NCBI GenBank assembly: GCA_903827735.1
Contig: CAIKJM010000544.1
Span: 1 to 6,948, forward strand
Source: an uncultured Rhodanobacter sp.
GTDB taxonomy: Bacteria; Pseudomonadota; Gammaproteobacteria; Xanthomonadales; Rhodanobacteraceae
DNA: 6,948 bases
Direction of reading: 5' to 3'
The first letter of the stretch is position 1, and each line of letters starts with the position of its first letter. The notes below the pieces were generated by a model, which had not been told where the DNA came from, made no database searches, and worked only from the letters and a program-made list of their open reading frames with translations. Of the stretch, positions 5,071-6,948 are shown in pieces. The translations under genes and the position numbers were made by a program.

Positions 5071-6471
5071 ATGAATAAGCTGATGAAGGCGCCGCAGCGC
5101 CTGGCCAAGCGCATGCTGCCGTTCCGGCAGAAGGCGGCGTCGCAGGCGCTGCTGAAAACGCTGCCAGCCTTTGCTGTACCGGCCGAGGCGATCGAGGTGC
5201 TGCCCGATCCCGCCGCGTTCCGGCAGACCCTGCTGCGGCAGATCGCGCAGGCAACGCGCCGCATCCTGATCGTGGCGCTGTATCTGCAGGACGACGACGG
5301 CGGCCGCGAAGTGCTCGACGCGCTGTACGCGGCGCACGCGAAAAATCCATCGTTGGAGATCGCCATCTTCGTCGACTGGCATCGCGCGCAGCGCGGGCTG
5401 ATCGGCAAAGCCAAGAGTGAGGGAAACGCCGGCATGTACCGCGAGTACGCCGAGCGCTTCGGTCCGGGCGTGGTGATCTATGGCGTGCCGGTACAGAACC
5501 GCGAGCTTTTCGGCGTGCTGCACCTGAAAGGCGTGATCATCGATGATAACGTGCTCTACAGCGGCGCCAGCTTCAACGACGTGTACCTGGCCAAGCAGGG
5601 CCGCTATCGCCTTGATCGTTATCATCGGCTGCTGCATCGTGAGCTGGCCGATGCGATGGCCGATTTCCTGCGCAGGCACTTTGTCGAAAGCGAGGCCGTG
5701 CGCCGGTTGAATGTGCCCGACGTGCCGAGCACGCGCAGCCTGTATCCGGCCATCCGCACGTTTCGCGACGATCTGCAGGGCGCCCGCTACGACGTGCCTC
5801 ACGATGTGCTGGGCGCCGCGGATGTGGCGGTGACGCCGCTGCTGGGATTCGGTCGCGCGAACAACCTGCTCAACGACGTGCTGCTGGCGCTGCTGCGCGG
5901 CGCGCGCCGGCGGGTGATTCTGCTGACGCCGTATTTCAACCTGCCGCGACCGGTGCGGCTGGTGATCGGCCAGCTGCTGCGCCGCGGCTGCGAGATCCAC
6001 ATCATGGTCGGCGACAAGACCGCCAACGATTTCTATATTCCGCCGCCGCAGCCGTTTCGCACCATCGGCCTGTTGCCATACCTGTACGAAAACAACCTGC
6101 GGCGCTTCGCGCGTGCGCATCGCAAGCAGATGGCCAGCGGCCAGCTGAATATTTACCTGTGGCGCGGCGGTGACAACAGCTACCACCTCAAGGGCGTGTT
6201 GATCGACGACGATGTGGCCGTCATCACAGGCAACAATTTCAATCCGCGCGCGTGGGCGCTGGATCTCGAAAACGGCCTGCTGTTGCGCGACCCGGGCCAC
6301 CTGCTCACGGCCAAACACGAAGCGGAATGGGCGGCATTGCGACAGCACGCCGTGCGGCTCACGGACGATCTCGCGCTGGAAAGCACGCGCAGTTACCCGG
6401 CCGAAGTGCGCAAGAATCTGAAGCGGCTCAACCGCACGCGGCTGGACCGGCTGGTCAACCGGATCATGTAA
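5071..6471 (+). CDS. pssA: CDP-diacylglycerol-serine O-phosphatidyltransferase, PLD-superfamily type
   Basis: PssA joins CDP-diacylglycerol and L-serine to give phosphatidylserine, which is then decarboxylated to phosphatidylethanolamine. This is the E. coli-like type, a phospholipase-D-fold enzyme that associates peripherally with the inner membrane. With the start at ATG 5071 it has 466 residues (E. coli 451). Two HKD-type motifs are present: HLKGVIIDDNVLYSGASFND (H151, K153) and HLKGVLIDDDVAVITGNNFN (H372, K374). Long stretches match E. coli PssA, including RILIVALYLQDDDGG, VDWHRAQRG, VGDKTANDFYIP, LPYLYENNLRRF and the C-terminal RLDRLVNRIM. The ~30-residue N-terminus is basic and amphipathic and may aid membrane binding. 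A GTG at 5056 in frame is less likely, because its AAGG lies with no spacing before it; AGGGTGG at 5053-5059 serves ATG 5071 better, though with an 11-nt spacer. Confidence 0.96.
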   Translation: MNKLMKAPQRLAKRMLPFRQKAASQALLKTLPAFAVPAEAIEVLPDPAAFRQTLLRQIAQATRRILIVALYLQDDDGGREVLDALYAAHAKNPSLEIAIFVDWHRAQRGLIGKAKSEGNAGMYREYAERFGPGVVIYGVPVQNRELFGVLHLKGVIIDDNVLYSGASFNDVYLAKQGRYRLDRYHRLLHRELADAMADFLRRHFVESEAVRRLNVPDVPSTRSLYPAIRTFRDDLQGARYDVPHDVLGAADVAVTPLLGFGRANNLLNDVLLALLRGARRRVILLTPYFNLPRPVRLVIGQLLRRGCEIHIMVGDKTANDFYIPPPQPFRTIGLLPYLYENNLRRFARAHRKQMASGQLNIYLWRGGDNSYHLKGVLIDDDVAVITGNNFNPRAWALDLENGLLLRDPGHLLTAKHEAEWAALRQHAVRLTDDLALESTRSYPAEVRKNLKRLNRTRLDRLVNRIM

Positions 6472-6482
6472 AGGTCTTTCGC

Positions 6483-6948
6483 TTAGCGCGTTCTCGCGTT
6501 GATCAGGCGATCCAGCCGCATGCCAAGCCAGCGATCCACGTCCGGCCATTCGTCGGCGAGGATGCTGTAGCAGACGGTGTTACGCAGCGTGCCATCGGGG
6601 CGGCGCTTGTGCGCCCGCAGTACGCCGTCGCGCTGTGCGCCCAGCCGTTCGATCGCGCGCTGCGAATCGAGGTTGCGATGGTCGGTGTGAAACTCCACCG
6701 CCACGCAGTGGATCGTTTCGAACGCATGGCGCAGCAGCAGGCGTTTGCAGGCGGTGTTGAGATGGCTTTTCTGCCAGCTTTTGGCGTACCAGGTGTAGCC
6801 GATGGCCAGCCGCGGCAGCTCCGGTGCCATGTCGTAATAGCGGCTGGTGCCGACGATCGCGCCGCTGGTTTTTTCGCGAATCGCGAACGGCAGCACCAGG
6901 CCGTCGGCGTGGCCCTTGAGCGCGGCTTCGATATAAGCGTGTGCCTTA
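6483..6948 (-). CDS. GNAT-family N-acetyltransferase, RimJ/RimL-like (N-terminus beyond window)
   Basis: The C-terminal ~154 residues of an acetyl-CoA-dependent GNAT acetyltransferase; the frame stays open to the right edge (AHAYIEAALKGHADGLVLPF at the cut end), so the real start is outside. Features of the RimJ/RimL-like branch (COG1670 type) are TSGAIVGTSRYYDM, then RLAIGYTWYAKSWQKSHLNTACKRLLLRHAFE (the acetyl-CoA-binding strand-helix region), and VEFHTDHRNLDSQRAIERLGAQRDGVLRAHKRRPDGTLRNTVCYSI, with the N-x-x-S-Q-x-A-I-E-x-x-G-A signature that ends the fold. Known members acetylate protein N-termini or small molecules; the substrate here cannot be told. A GTG at 6896 is not the start, because conserved sequence continues upstream of it. 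The gene converges on pssA with 11 bp between the stops. Confidence 0.9.
   Translation of the reverse strand, partial: KAHAYIEAALKGHADGLVLPFAIREKTSGAIVGTSRYYDMAPELPRLAIGYTWYAKSWQKSHLNTACKRLLLRHAFETIHCVAVEFHTDHRNLDSQRAIERLGAQRDGVLRAHKRRPDGTLRNTVCYSILADEWPDVDRWLGMRLDRLINARTR

Noticed and set aside
5050..6549. A 499-residue open frame on the minus strand covering all of pssA
   Set aside because: It is the antisense shadow of a high-GC gene: composition is dominated by His, Gln, Arg, Ala and Val, no family is recognisable, and the plus-strand frame is unmistakably PssA.
1..6948. Mobile elements, CRISPR arrays, tRNA or rRNA genes
   Set aside because: No transposase or integrase frame, no regularly spaced repeats and no tRNA-like cloverleaf or rRNA sequence was seen on either strand.

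Overview
The window comes from a GC-rich bacterial chromosome, almost certainly a gammaproteobacterium. It encodes UbiJ and a UbiB-type kinase-like protein, a TruC-type pseudouridine synthase, TrmL, ArfB, and the phospholipase-D-type phosphatidylserine synthase (PssA) that resembles the enterobacterial enzyme. Protein composition and GC content suggest Xanthomonadales or Nevskiales, but this is an inference and no marker gene in the window settles it. The content is mostly chromosomal housekeeping. I see no insertion sequence, phage gene, CRISPR array, tRNA or rRNA.

The left two thirds (1-3969) is a tightly packed minus-strand block, read right to left: trmL (tRNA wobble 2'-O-methylation), ubiJ and ubiB (ubiquinone biosynthesis, overlapping by 4 bp), truC (tRNA pseudouridine 65) and arfB (rescue of stalled ribosomes, running off the left edge). 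The gaps are 27, -4, 9 and 9 bp, so the block looks like one operon that joins respiratory quinone synthesis with translation-quality functions. Upstream of trmL on the same strand lies a small unrecognised gene (4025-4228). It encodes a 67-residue membrane or exported peptide and has a good Shine-Dalgarno sequence.

An intergenic region of about 365 bp (4229-4593) separates this leftward block from rightward genes. It has an AT-rich part with operator-like and promoter-like sequence, followed by a GC-rich part with several short inverted repeats. To its right, a small lipoprotein of apparent DUF4156 type (4594-5001) is followed after 69 bp by pssA (5071-6471), which makes phosphatidylserine, the precursor of phosphatidylethanolamine.

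The right edge holds the C-terminal part of a RimJ/RimL-like GNAT acetyltransferase on the minus strand. It converges on pssA with only 11 bp between the stop codons. No clearly undescribed multi-gene system is visible. The least explained items are the small exported peptide with its leader, the dyad-rich intergenic stretch, and the repeated placement of -10-like hexamers 6 nt before the trmL and ubiJ start codons.
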